Shown: positions 8,148 to 16,494 of the stretch, in pieces | Layout of the letters: every line of letters starts with the position of its first letter | How positions within the stretch are numbered: position 1 is the stretch's first letter | Origin: Pseudomonas sp. | GTDB taxonomy: Bacteria; Pseudomonadota; Gammaproteobacteria; Pseudomonadales; Pseudomonadaceae | Direction of reading: 5' to 3' | Assembly (NCBI GenBank): GCA_022448005.1 | Contig: JAKUTK010000019.1 | Span: forward strand, 1-64,000 | Length of the DNA stretch: 64,000 nt | Program-made: the position numbers and the translations under genes | The notes under the pieces: model-generated | Databases searched by the model: none | The model's input: only the letters and a program-made list of their open reading frames with translations | Told to the model about the DNA's origin: nothing

Positions 8148-8579
8148 TCAGCCTGCCAACGCACTGTGCAGCCGCGTGCCATGCAACAGGTTGTCTGCCA
8201 GCGGACAACGGCGCTCTACCTCGGCGAGGAATTCCTGTTTTTGCTCCAGCGTCATGTCAGCGTCGATCTCCACCCGCAGGCGAACTTCCTCAAAGCCGGG
8301 CCGCACACTGGTGTTACGCCCTAGCAACCCGGCCGGGTCGTAGTCCGCCTCGACTTCGAAGCGCATCCCACGCAGCTCCAACTTGCGCTGGTGGGCGAGG
8401 AAACGACCAATGGTTCCGAAGCACCCCGCAAGTGCCGCCAAGACCAACTCCAGCGGGCTCGGCCCGGTATCAGTACCGAACGCGGCACGCGGCTGGTCGA
8501 TCAACACCCGGTGATTGCCGCAGTCCACTTCGATTGCGAAGCCGTTACCCATGCTGCCTTGAACACTGATGGTCTTCAC
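8148..8579 (-). CDS. OsmC/Ohr-family peroxiredoxin-like protein
   Basis: About 143 residues of the OsmC superfamily, which reduces organic hydroperoxides with a reactive Cys pair. The first Cys is in LAALAGCFGT and the second in ERRCPLADNL, so both catalytic cysteines are present. The frame is open to an ATG at 8639, but the GTG at 8579 follows CAGGGA at a good distance and gives the usual N-terminus (VKTISVQGSMGNGF, the first residue being fMet in the cell). It belongs to the general OsmC branch, not clearly to Ohr. An unusually AT-rich segment 120-160 bases upstream may carry its promoter. Confidence 0.85.
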   Translation of the reverse strand: MKTISVQGSMGNGFAIEVDCGNHRVLIDQPRAAFGTDTGPSPLELVLAALAGCFGTIGRFLAHQRKLELRGMRFEVEADYDPAGLLGRNTSVRPGFEEVRLRVEIDADMTLEQKQEFLAEVERRCPLADNLLHGTRLHSALAG

Positions 8580-8916
8580 GTGGTTACGTCCCTGAGAAAA
8601 GAGCTTTGAGCGCCTGGCGTGCGGTTGATGATCAACCACGAACCCACCGAACGCGAGCCTGACAACACTTTTCGTATCCCGCCATGACTCACACGAACTA
8701 TATTATATTTATTTATATTTTGTATAGAAACAATAGTCCTGCCGCCAGAACTTCTCTGGCAAGCCAATCAGAACAGACGGGAACCTCTCGGAAGAGCGCG
8801 CGTAACTCTGGAATGGCTCTAGCACCGGCCACAGAAAAGGACGAGGCGACGCCGGGTAACGTGGCGGTAGCTCGCGGGGCGATGTCGCATCAGACCAAAC
8901 CGAATCGCAGAAACGA
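8580..8916. other. Intergenic region upstream of osmC-like gene
   Basis: Apart from the AT-rich segment at 8697-8736 I see no gene in this stretch. Open frames on either strand lack ribosome-binding sites and show no recognisable protein features. It separates the tRNA-Ser terminator from the OsmC gene. Confidence 0.4.
8697..8736 (-). promoter_or_regulatory. AT-rich tract, candidate promoter/UP element for osmC-like gene
   Basis: Forty bases are almost free of G and C inside otherwise GC-rich DNA. On the minus strand the tract contains TATAAT-type hexamers and a TTGTTT upstream, though the spacing between the best pair is about 20 bases, longer than ideal. It points towards the OsmC gene starting at 8579. 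Promoter function is inference from composition and orientation. Confidence 0.4.
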
Positions 8917-8950
8917 AGAAGCCCCGTAATCATGAGATTACGGGCTTCTA
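8917..8950 (-). terminator. Terminator of tRNA-Ser
   Basis: A long near-perfect hairpin (AGCCCCGTAATC paired with GATTACGGGCT around a four-base loop) lies just downstream of the tRNA-Ser gene in its direction of transcription. It is followed by a short T-containing stretch. Confidence 0.7.
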
Positions 8951-8956
8951 GAAGGA

Positions 8957-9046
8957 TGGCGGAGAGATAGGGATTTGAACCCTAGGAACTGTTGCCAGTT
9001 CAACGGATTTCGAATCCGTCCCGTTCGGCCACTCCGGCATCTCTCC
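8957..9046 (-). tRNA. tRNA-Ser (anticodon CGA)
   Basis: The 90-base minus-strand gene has a seven-pair acceptor stem (GGAGAGA with TCTCTCC). It also has a CGA anticodon in the loop TTCGAAA, a long variable arm typical of serine tRNA, a T-loop GGTTCAAATCC, and an encoded CCA end. It reads UCG codons. A terminator hairpin follows at 8917-8950. Confidence 0.95.
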
Positions 9047-9169
9047 AGCGGCGCGCATCATAGCAGTTCAGTGTGTTTTGTCTAACCCCAACTGCGCAGA
9101 TTTTTTAGCGACGCCATAACGGGACAGCGATGCTGAATGCATCGAACTGCCCCGCCGGTGGCCAGCCGA

Positions 9170-10039
9170 TCAGCTGGTCAAGCGCGTCAGTGCTTCACGG
9201 TATTTATCGGCAGTCTTCTGCGCAACATCAGCTGGCACTGGCGGGGCTGGCGGCTCCTTGTTCCAACCGGTGGATTCCAGCCAGTCGCGAACAAATTGTT
9301 TGTCGAAGCTCGGCGGGTTGCTGCCTTCAGCGTAACTGTCTGCGGGCCAGAAGCGACTGGAGTCAGGCGTAAGCACTTCATCCATCAGCGTCAGCTCGCC
9401 GTTTTCATCGAGGCCGAACTCGAACTTGGTATCAGCGATGATGATGCCTCGCGTCGCAGCGTATGCCACGGCTGCGCTGTACAGCGCGATCGAGGTGTCG
9501 CGCACCTTCGCCGCCAGCTCTTTACCGATGATGGCTTCGCATTGCTCGAAGGAAATGTTCTCGTCGTGATCACCCACGGCCGCTTTCGTGGACGGCGTGA
9601 AGATCGGTTGCGGGAGCTTGGCCGCTTCTTTCAGGCCAGCGGGCAGCTGGATCCCGCACACGGTTCCACTTCGCTGATACTCCTTCCAGCCTGAGCCAAC
9701 GATATAGCCACGCACGATGGCCTCCACTGCAACCGGCTTCAGACGCTTGGCCACCACTGCCCGCCCCTCAACCAGAGGCAGCTCCTCAGCCGGCACAACG
9801 TCCTCTACCTTGTCACCAGTGAAATGGTTAGGGACGAGCTGCGCGAGCTTGTCGAACCAGAAGTTGGAAATTGCGGTAAGGATCTTGCCTTTCTCCGGGA
9901 TCGGCTCAGCAAGGATCACGTCAAACGCCGAGAGCCGGTCGGTAGCGACCATAAGCATGCGTTTGTCGTCGATTTCGTACAGATCACGCACCTTGCCAGA
10001 ATAGATTTTTTTCAGGCTCAGGGAGCTGGGAGTGGTCAT
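9170..10039 (-). CDS. purC: Phosphoribosylaminoimidazole-succinocarboxamide synthase (long form)
   Basis: A 289-residue SAICAR synthetase, which ligates aspartate to CAIR with ATP in purine synthesis. Typical segments are [15 protein letters not shown] at the N-terminus, [17 protein letters not shown]-like [17 protein letters not shown], and [11 protein letters not shown] and [14 protein letters not shown] towards the C-terminus. The length and motifs match the longer ADE1-type branch, not the ~236-residue PurC I recall in the equivalent place in P. aeruginosa (start MEKREELYRGKAK). It follows bamC on the same strand but is separated by a strong terminator at 10112-10145, so it probably has its own promoter. 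Confidence 0.93.
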   Translation of the reverse strand: MTTPSSLSLKKIYSGKVRDLYEIDDKRMLMVATDRLSAFDVILAEPIPEKGKILTAISNFWFDKLAQLVPNHFTGDKVEDVVPAEELPLVEGRAVVAKRLKPVAVEAIVRGYIVGSGWKEYQRSGTVCGIQLPAGLKEAAKLPQPIFTPSTKAAVGDHDENISFEQCEAIIGKELAAKVRDTSIALYSAAVAYAATRGIIIADTKFEFGLDENGELTLMDEVLTPDSSRFWPADSYAEGSNPPSFDKQFVRDWLESTGWNKEPPAPPVPADVAQKTADKYREALTRLTS

Positions 10040-10111
10040 TGCTTTTCTCGCGGTTGCCGAACCTACGCTGGCTTGCGCAACAGCGCAGACACAACGGCTG
10101 GATCAGTCATC

Positions 10112-10145
10112 AAACGAAACAGGCGAAACCGAGAGGTTTCGCCTG
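10112..10145 (-). terminator. Terminator after bamC
   Basis: An 11-pair perfect stem (CAGGCGAAACC at 10120-10130 with GGTTTCGCCTG at 10135-10145, loop GAGA) lies 30 bases past the bamC stop. On the minus strand it is followed by TTTCGTTT. It should end dapA-bamC transcripts before purC. Confidence 0.8.
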
Positions 10146-10174
10146 AATGGATCGGGACGGACAGCTTCGTAAAG

Positions 10175-11275
10175 TCAGTCCAGGCTGTCCTTGAGCATGT
10201 TCAGCACGCGTCGGGACACGTCAGCTGGAGCGACAGTGTCGAGGTCCTTGTCGAGGGTGACCTGAACCTTGCCGCCCACATCAGTTACGCGTACCTGATA
10301 GCGTTCGGCGCGGGCCTCGATCTCTTCACGGTCAGGCGCTCCGCCAAAGAGCCGGGAGAAGAAACCAGGCTTCTCATCCGGATTCGCCGCACCCTCTGAC
10401 AGGTTGATGTAGTAGACGCCGAGGCTTCGATCAAGATCCTCGACGAGGATATCGCTCGCCGCCAGCGCGCGACCCATACTCGACCAACCACGGTTGAAGT
10501 CCGTATCGAGCTGCAGCACCGGCTCGCCGCTACCGGCCTCACTCAGCGTCACACGGCTTGGCGCGTCATACTCGCGCTCAGCCAGCAGCGAGGCTGAGCC
10601 ACCTTCGACAGTGCTGCTGTTCAGCCCTGCCTGCAGCTCATCGAGCAGTACTCGATCGCGCTCCGCATTGATCGGCGCGTCCGGCCAGGCAACATCCGCA
10701 CTGCTGCCTGCAGGACGTTGAACACTGACCAGGAAGATCTCACTTGTATCGCGCTGCACACCTGGCTCGACGCGAAGCCGGACGCGGGTCTCGCCTTCAC
10801 CCAGTCCAAGATTGCGTACCAGCGCCGGCGCGAGCTGATCACGGGTCTGCCAGGCCGTGACGAACTCACCAGTCTGCGGTCGCTCTTCGGCAATCTGAAA
10901 GCCATTGTCGGTAAAGAACTGACGGGCTGACGCCCACACCTGCGAAGGCGCTCGCATTGCAACAAGCCAACGCGCATCTTCGGAAGTCTGCAGGCTGTAC
11001 TCGCTCACCTCTTCGGCGGCGACCAGACGTTGCGGACGGGGCACTTCGTACTCGCCTGTCGCGCGGCTGTCGGCTACCTGCTGGGGGATCGGCAGCAGCG
11101 GCTCGATCGGGCGCAGCTCGACATCGCCAGGCACCTGCATTGGCGGCACCTGTTGTGCCTGCAGGTAGTCGCTGCCACGGTCGCGGAAATATCCGTCTTC
11201 ACCCCATAACCAGCCACAACCGCTGGTTCCAGAGATAATCAAGGCTAGGGTCGAGAGGCCGGCCAAACGCTTCAT
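10175..11275 (-). CDS. bamC: Outer membrane assembly lipoprotein BamC
   Basis: A 366-residue lipoprotein (older name NlpB) of the BAM complex that inserts beta-barrel proteins into the outer membrane. The signal peptide starts MKRLAGLSTLALIISGTSG and ends at a lipidated Cys (SGC). The start at 11275 is preceded by AAGGA; the frame stays open to 11365 but the extra residues are not leader-like. The mature protein shows the two helix-grip modules separated by a linker (for example WLVAMRAPSQVWASARQFF). It lies 38 bases downstream of dapA on the same strand, the usual dapA-bamC arrangement, and is followed by a strong terminator. Confidence 0.93.
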   Translation of the reverse strand: MKRLAGLSTLALIISGTSGCGWLWGEDGYFRDRGSDYLQAQQVPPMQVPGDVELRPIEPLLPIPQQVADSRATGEYEVPRPQRLVAAEEVSEYSLQTSEDARWLVAMRAPSQVWASARQFFTDNGFQIAEERPQTGEFVTAWQTRDQLAPALVRNLGLGEGETRVRLRVEPGVQRDTSEIFLVSVQRPAGSSADVAWPDAPINAERDRVLLDELQAGLNSSTVEGGSASLLAEREYDAPSRVTLSEAGSGEPVLQLDTDFNRGWSSMGRALAASDILVEDLDRSLGVYYINLSEGAANPDEKPGFFSRLFGGAPDREEIEARAERYQVRVTDVGGKVQVTLDKDLDTVAPADVSRRVLNMLKDSLD

Positions 11276-11313
11276 GCATGTTCCTTCATTAATAAACCAG
11301 TACACCTGAACTG

Positions 11314-12192
11314 TCAGGCCAGCACACCTGACTGACGCATCGCAGCGCGAAGCGGCTCGTGGCAACGCTGGCTCAGCCAGGTAAGCGGCAGGCGAATGCC
11401 CTCCGGTATCAGGCCCATCTCATGCAATGCCCATTTCACAGGAATCGGATTGGCCTCGAGGAACAGCGTCTGGTGCAGCGGCATCAACAGCGCATTGATG
11501 GCGCGCGCCTTCTCTGCATCGCCAGCAATGGCAGCGGCACACAGCTCGCTCATCGCGCGCGGAGCAACGTTCGCGGTAACGGAGATGTTGCCCTTGCCGC
11601 CCAACAACATCAGCTCAACGGCAGTAGCGTCGTCGCCGGAGTAGACAAGGAAGTCATTAGCCACACGATCAAGCACCTCCTGACCGCGCTTGAGGTCACC
11701 GGTCGCTTCCTTGACGCCTACGATGTTTGGCACTTTCGCCAAGCGCTCGATGGTTTCAGGGAGCATGTCACAGGCGGTACGTCCAGGGACGTTGTAGAGG
11801 ATCTGCGGAATCGCTACAGCTTCGGCAATGTGACGGAAGTGAAGATACATCCCTTCCTGCGTCGGCTTGTTGTAATACGGCGTCACCAGAAGGCAGGCGT
11901 CGGCGCCGGCCTGCTTGGCGTTTTCAGTGAGTTCGACGGCCTCGCGGGTGGAGTTGGCCCCTGTGCCTGCGATTACCGGAATGCGGCCGTTGACCTGATC
12001 AACAACGCGACGGATGACTTCAATGTGCTCGGATACTTCGAGCGTAGACGCCTCACCAGTGGTACCGACTGCAACGATTGCATTGGTGCCTTCCTGAAGA
12101 TGGAAGTCGACAAGCTTGCTCAGGCTATCCCAATCAAGGCCACCTTGCGCGTCCATGGGAGTGACCAACGCCACCATACTGCCCGCAATCAT
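11314..12192 (-). CDS. dapA: 4-hydroxy-tetrahydrodipicolinate synthase
   Basis: A 292-residue class I aldolase-type enzyme that condenses pyruvate with aspartate semialdehyde, the first committed step to diaminopimelate and lysine. The Schiff-base Lys is in [11 protein letters not shown] and the catalytic Tyr in [11 protein letters not shown], with [10 protein letters not shown] in the pyruvate-binding region. The start at 12192 ([13 protein letters not shown]) has AGGAG at about nine bases; upstream in-frame residues to 12258 are not conserved in the family. It is the first gene of dapA-bamC and is divergent from gcvR. Confidence 0.96.
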   Translation of the reverse strand: MIAGSMVALVTPMDAQGGLDWDSLSKLVDFHLQEGTNAIVAVGTTGEASTLEVSEHIEVIRRVVDQVNGRIPVIAGTGANSTREAVELTENAKQAGADACLLVTPYYNKPTQEGMYLHFRHIAEAVAIPQILYNVPGRTACDMLPETIERLAKVPNIVGVKEATGDLKRGQEVLDRVANDFLVYSGDDATAVELMLLGGKGNISVTANVAPRAMSELCAAAIAGDAEKARAINALLMPLHQTLFLEANPIPVKWALHEMGLIPEGIRLPLTWLSQRCHEPLRAAMRQSGVLA

Positions 12193-12409
12193 GCAACCCA
12201 CTCCTGCCGGAAAAAGAGAGGCGTAATGGTACAAGGCTCCCGAGCGCTTTGCGAGCACGCTGGAGGCATCACCCGCCGGAACGACTGAGCGTCGAAGTGG
12301 CAGGCGATTGTCGCCCCCAGTTCACGCATTCCCACTGACGACGCTTTTCGCTACCCTTAGCTGTTTTCGGCTTGGCTGGCCGACCGATTCATCACCGCCA
12401 GGAATCTGC

Positions 12410-12970
12410 ATGTCCACCCCCCCAGTACCCCGAGAACAGTTTCTCGTCATCAGCGCCATGGGCCGTAGCCCGATGGCGCTCACCAACGTGCTTTGCCGAG
12501 CCAGCAACGAGAATCGCTGCGCCGTGGTTAGCACGCGCCTGACCCGACACGGAGAATGCTGTGCTCTGGTCCTGGAAATCACCGGAACCTGGGACGCGCT
12601 TGCTCGAATGGAGACGGCGCTGCCCGGCCTGGCCAAAAAGCACGAGTTCACCATTAATGTAGTGCGCAGCGAAGCGCTGGAAACCCGACCGCAAGCGCTG
12701 CCTTATGTGGCGTATGTCAGCTCGGCCTATAGACCTGACATCCTCAACGAGTTGTGCCAGTTCTTCATTGATCACCGTGTCGAGCTCGAAGCCCTCACAT
12801 GCGACACCTATGAGGCGCCGCAAACGGGCGGCACCATGCTCAACGCGACAATGACCGTGACGCTGCCGGCCGGCACGCAGATCAGTTGGCTGAGGGACCA
12901 GTTTCTCGATTTCGCCGATGCCTTGAACCTGGATGCATTGATAGAGCCCTGGCGCCCTCAGAACCCTTGA
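12410..12970 (+). CDS. gcvR: Glycine cleavage system transcriptional repressor-type ACT protein
   Basis: A 186-residue protein with two ACT domains and no DNA-binding domain, matching GcvR. GcvR binds glycine and antagonises GcvA at the gcv promoter. The first ACT domain begins QFLVISAMGRSPMALTNVL; the second begins LPYVAYVSSAYRPDILNELC. The start at 12410 has AGGAA upstream; in-frame codons from 12308 are probably untranslated. The gene is divergent from dapA and 14 bases upstream of bcp. The gcvR-bcp pairing is common in gamma-proteobacteria. Confidence 0.88.
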   Translation: MSTPPVPREQFLVISAMGRSPMALTNVLCRASNENRCAVVSTRLTRHGECCALVLEITGTWDALARMETALPGLAKKHEFTINVVRSEALETRPQALPYVAYVSSAYRPDILNELCQFFIDHRVELEALTCDTYEAPQTGGTMLNATMTVTLPAGTQISWLRDQFLDFADALNLDALIEPWRPQNP

Positions 12971-12984
12971 GTAGGATAAGCACT

Positions 12985-13458
12985 ATGTCTGTTGCCATTG
13001 ACCAACCCGTGCCTACCTTCCAGGCACAGGCCACCAGCGATACACAGGTCAGCCTCGAGGCGTTGAAGGGCAAACAGGTGGTCCTGTATTTCTACCCGAA
13101 GGACAACACTCCGGGCTGCACCACCCAGGGCCAGGGCTTTCGCGACCAGTACGATACTTTCGTCGCGGCCAATACGGTCGTGTTCGGCGTATCGCGAGAC
13201 AGTCTCAAAACCCACGAAAACTTCAAGGCCAAGCAGGGCTTCCCTTTCGAGCTGATCTGCGACAAGGACGAACGGCTTTGCCAGCTGTTCGACGTGATCA
13301 AGCTGAAAAAGCTCTACGGCAAGGAATATCTGGGCATAGACCGAAGCACGTTTCTCATCGACCATGAAGGGCTGCTTCGCCAGGAATGGCGCGGGGTGAA
13401 GGTGCCAGGGCATGTCGAAGCTGTGCTGCAGGCCGCACAGGCATTGCAGCAGCGCTAA
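12985..13458 (+). CDS. bcp: Thiol peroxidase of the Bcp/PrxQ family
   Basis: A 157-residue peroxiredoxin that reduces peroxides with thioredoxin. The peroxidatic Cys is in DNTPGCTTQGQGF, with the conserved Pro and Thr of the family. The residue five positions after it is Gln, where E. coli Bcp has its resolving Cys, so this protein probably works as a 1-Cys or alternative-resolving type. Downstream it has the expected GVSRDSLKTHENFKAKQGFPFELI. The start at 12985 follows AGGATAAGC; the overlapping longer frame from 12886 runs into gcvR and is rejected. It is probably cotranscribed with gcvR. Confidence 0.93.
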   Translation: MSVAIDQPVPTFQAQATSDTQVSLEALKGKQVVLYFYPKDNTPGCTTQGQGFRDQYDTFVAANTVVFGVSRDSLKTHENFKAKQGFPFELICDKDERLCQLFDVIKLKKLYGKEYLGIDRSTFLIDHEGLLRQEWRGVKVPGHVEAVLQAAQALQQR

Positions 13459-13545
13459 AAACTGCGTAGCGGGCCGCAGCGCTAGACCACACGCGAGCCC
13501 GCGTTCACTTGCCAGCTTATTGCCGCCAGCGCGACGGCCCAGCGG

Positions 13546-14625
13546 CTACCCAAGGTGATCCACCACAGGCACCGTAGCCGACCGACGCGGCCACGCGTAC
13601 AGCACCGCCTTGAACAGAGTGGCCAGCGGAATCGCGAAGAACACGCCCCAGAAGCCCCATAGGCCGCCGAACAGCAACACCGCACAAATGATCGCAACGG
13701 GGTGCAGGTTCACCGCTTCAGAGAACAACAGCGGAACCAAAACGTTGCCGTCTAGGGCCTGGATGATGGCGTAGGCCACCATCAAATAAATGAACTGATC
13801 ACCCAGCCCCCACTGAAACAAGCCGATCAAGGCAATGGGAATGGTCACAACCGTAGCACCGATATAAGGCACGACAACCGAGATCCCGACAAGCATCGCC
13901 AGTAATGCCGCGTAATTCAGCTCCAGAGCGGCGAAAACCGCATACGAGACAACCCCGCAAATCAGGATCTCGATCGCCTTGCCACGGATGTAGTTGGCGA
14001 TCTGTACATTCATTTCCTGCGCCACCTGAGTGATCAACCCACGCTCGTGTGGCAGGTAACCACTGAGCCAGTCGTTGATCTGCTGGCGATCCTTGAGAAA
14101 AAAGAACACCAGTATAGGTACCAGGATCAGGTAGATCATCAGGCTCAACAGCAGAGGCAGGCTCGACAGCGAAGATGTGAGCATGATCTGACCGTAGCGA
14201 CCGACTTCGCCCCGAATGAAATCGATACCGCGCAGTACCTGCACTTCGGTGAGCAATTGAGGATAGCGCTCGGGCAGAAGAAGCAGCAGCGACTGCCATT
14301 CGACCAGCATCCGCGGCAGCTCGTTGAACAGCGTCAACACCTGCTGCCACATCAACGGCGCCAAAAATAGAATGCAGACGGTCAGCAAGCCGATGAACAT
14401 AAGAAAAACCAGCCAAACCGCTACCAGATGCGGCAGCTTGATTCGCTCCAGCGCGCCGACCAACCCTTGCATCAGGTACGCCAGCACCAGCCCAGCGATC
14501 ACCGGGGCCAGCATGTGGCCAAGGGTCAGCACTGTCGCAAAGGCGACCACCAGCAACACCCCAAGGACCACCGCTTCCTCGTCCGAGAAATAGCGATGAA
14601 TCCAGCCCCGCAACACGTTTAGCAT
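13546..14625 (-). CDS. AI-2E/PerM-family membrane permease
   Basis: A 359-residue integral membrane protein of the AI-2E transporter (PerM/UPF0118) family with about eight predicted helices. An N-terminal pair is followed by a long soluble loop with a helical segment (residues ~90-140), then a dense C-terminal set containing the family phrase VPYIGATVV and the closing LFGGLWGFWGVFFAIPLATLFKAV. Family members export or exchange small solutes, with autoinducer and Na+/H+ roles reported. It is 19 bases downstream of the TusA-like gene on the same strand. A second paralogue lies at 43349-44437. Confidence 0.88.
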   Translation of the reverse strand: MLNVLRGWIHRYFSDEEAVVLGVLLVVAFATVLTLGHMLAPVIAGLVLAYLMQGLVGALERIKLPHLVAVWLVFLMFIGLLTVCILFLAPLMWQQVLTLFNELPRMLVEWQSLLLLLPERYPQLLTEVQVLRGIDFIRGEVGRYGQIMLTSSLSSLPLLLSLMIYLILVPILVFFFLKDRQQINDWLSGYLPHERGLITQVAQEMNVQIANYIRGKAIEILICGVVSYAVFAALELNYAALLAMLVGISVVVPYIGATVVTIPIALIGLFQWGLGDQFIYLMVAYAIIQALDGNVLVPLLFSEAVNLHPVAIICAVLLFGGLWGFWGVFFAIPLATLFKAVLYAWPRRSATVPVVDHLG

Positions 14626-14644
14626 ATGCTTTCCTTAGCGGCCG

Positions 14645-14896
14645 TCAGGCCTTGCGCAGCCAGTAACGATAGAGACCTTCTTGCGCCTCTTCGTGAAGCA
14701 GCGAGTGGCCAGCCAGCTTGGCGAAACTACGAAAATCGCGTTGCGACCCGGGGTCTGTTGCCGTGACTTTCAATACTTGCCCGCTGGCCAACCGATTAAG
14801 TTCCAGTTTCGCCTTGAGCAGCGGCATCGGGCAGTCCAGCCCAACCGCATCCAGCTCAGCATCGCAGGCCATGCCGGGGGCACCCTGTTGAGTCAT
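14645..14896 (-). CDS. TusA-family sulfur carrier/sulfurtransferase
   Basis: An 83-residue TusA/SirA-like protein with the signature VGLDCPMPLLKAK; the Cys carries persulfide sulfur. The start at 14896 has GAGGAG six bases upstream; a second in-frame ATG overlaps that site and a much longer frame to 15193 is spurious. From memory, the P. aeruginosa equivalent next to this permease is a TusA-like protein (PA1006) linked to molybdenum-enzyme function and nitrate respiration, and the same role is plausible here. It is probably cotranscribed with the permease downstream and is divergent from bepA. Confidence 0.88.
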   Translation of the reverse strand: MTQQGAPGMACDAELDAVGLDCPMPLLKAKLELNRLASGQVLKVTATDPGSQRDFRSFAKLAGHSLLHEEAQEGLYRYWLRKA

Positions 14897-15002
14897 GTTC
14901 ATCTCCTCGAAAGGGCTGCAGGATACCGAGCTGCGCCCGGCTCTGGCCAGCGACCCGAGCACAAGGCTACAGTAGCGCTCCTGCCTTGAAGAGCCAGTCT
15001 GG

Positions 15003-16433
15003 ATGAAACTGCTGCGCCCTACACTGCTCACACTCGCCTGCCTGATCGGCCAGCCAGTGATAGCAAATGACCTACCCTCGCTCGGTGACTCCAGCTCAGG
15101 CATCGTCTCGCCAGAGCAGGAGCACCAGCTGGGCAGAGCCTGGCTCAGCCTCTTGCGCGGCCAAGTCCCGCAGCTTTCCGATCCACTGCTCAAGGATTAT
15201 CTGGAGCGCAGCGTCTACCGCCTGGCCGAGACCAGCCAGCTACAGGATCGTCGCCTGGAATTCGTACTGCTCGACAGCCCGCAGTTGAATGCCTTTGCCG
15301 CGCCGGGGGGCATCATTGGGGTCAATGGCGGATTGTTCCTTCATGCGCAGACTGAAGCCGAGTACGCCTCGGTACTCGCGCACGAACTGGCCCACTTGTC
15401 GCAACGCCATTTCGCTCGCGGGCTGGAAGCGCAGAAACGTATGCAGCTACCGCTGATGGCGGCCATGCTTGCCGGCGTCGTCGCCGCTGCGGCCGGTGCA
15501 GGCGATGCCGGCATCGCGGCGATCATCTCGACCCAAGCGGCAGCCATTCAGTCTCAGCGTCGTTTCTCCAGACAGAACGAGCAGGAAGCCGACCGGATTG
15601 GCATCATCAACCTCGAACGAGCTGGTTACGACCCCCGTGCCATGCCTGAGATGTTTGGTCGCCTGATGCGCCAGTATCGTTACGACCAGAAGCCACCAGA
15701 GTTCCTGCTTACTCACCCGGTCACCGAGTCACGTATTGCCGACACCAAGAACCGGGCTGAGCAATACGCCGACACCGGCGTTGAAGACAGCCTGCGCTAT
15801 CAGCTGATGCGCGCGCGCGTGGAGCTGAAGTTCGAAAGCACGCCAGGAGTCAGCGCCAAGCGCTTCCGCGCGATGCTGGCGGACGACTCGAGCCTCGACG
15901 CGGCGCGCTATGGCTTGGCGCTGGCGCAAATGAAAAGCGGCCAGCTGAAAGAAGCTGCGACGAATCTCGAGCCACTGCTGGCAAAGGAAGCAGACGACGC
16001 CACCTACAATCTGGCTCAAATCGAGCTGGACATCACCGCTAACCGACTTGCCGCCGCGCGAGCCCGCATGCAGACCTTGCTTAACCTTTACCCCGGAAAT
16101 TACCCGGTACGCCAGGCGAACATCGATCTGCTGATCAAGGAAACCAAACTGCAGGATGCTGAGCAGCAGCTCAACGCACTGGTCGAAGCCCGGCCGCAGG
16201 ACCCGGATATCTGGTATCAAGTCGCAGAAATCCGCGGGCTCACCGGCAACATAATCGGTCTGCATCAAGCTCGCGCGGAATACTTTGCGCTCGTCGGAGA
16301 CTACGATCAGGCGATCGAACAGTTGGACTTTGCCAAACGTCGCTCGGACAACTTCCAGAGCGCGGCACGAATCGATGCCCGGCAACAGCAGCTGATCGAA
16401 GAAAAGCGGATGGTGGAGGATATGTTGCGCTGA
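15003..16433 (+). CDS. bepA: Periplasmic beta-barrel assembly metalloprotease BepA
   Basis: A 476-residue M48-family zinc protease with a C-terminal TPR domain (older name YfgC). It assists or degrades stalled outer-membrane proteins such as LptD. The Sec signal peptide (cut near VIAND) is followed by the HEXXH motif in VLAHELAHLSQRH, and the third zinc ligand lies in QNEQEADRIGI. From about residue 290 helical TPR-like repeats begin (AARYGLALAQMKSGQLKEAA and later copies). Length matches the E. coli protein. It is convergent with nadA across a hairpin. Confidence 0.93.
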   Translation: MKLLRPTLLTLACLIGQPVIANDLPSLGDSSSGIVSPEQEHQLGRAWLSLLRGQVPQLSDPLLKDYLERSVYRLAETSQLQDRRLEFVLLDSPQLNAFAAPGGIIGVNGGLFLHAQTEAEYASVLAHELAHLSQRHFARGLEAQKRMQLPLMAAMLAGVVAAAAGAGDAGIAAIISTQAAAIQSQRRFSRQNEQEADRIGIINLERAGYDPRAMPEMFGRLMRQYRYDQKPPEFLLTHPVTESRIADTKNRAEQYADTGVEDSLRYQLMRARVELKFESTPGVSAKRFRAMLADDSSLDAARYGLALAQMKSGQLKEAATNLEPLLAKEADDATYNLAQIELDITANRLAAARARMQTLLNLYPGNYPVRQANIDLLIKETKLQDAEQQLNALVEARPQDPDIWYQVAEIRGLTGNIIGLHQARAEYFALVGDYDQAIEQLDFAKRRSDNFQSAARIDARQQQLIEEKRMVEDMLR

Positions 16434-16464
16434 GTCATGCTGCGACCGAAAGCTGCGGCATGAC
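16434..16464. terminator. Hairpin between convergent bepA and nadA
   Basis: A ten-pair stem with one G-T pair (GTCATGCTGC with GCGGCATGAC) starts directly after the bepA stop. There is no clear T-run on either side, so it may be a weak bidirectional terminator. Confidence 0.5.
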
Positions 16465-16494
16465 TCAGACTAACAGCCGGCCCCGCGTGCAGCG

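Noticed and set aside
8684-8929. Small ORF over the AT-rich tract
   Set aside because: No ribosome-binding site, and the frame runs into the tRNA terminator hairpin.
9128-9144. CGATGC/GCATCG hairpin after purC
   Set aside because: Only six pairs and no T-run on the minus strand; not enough for a terminator call.
11359-12288. 309-residue plus-strand open frame
   Set aside because: Opposite dapA; a shadow frame.
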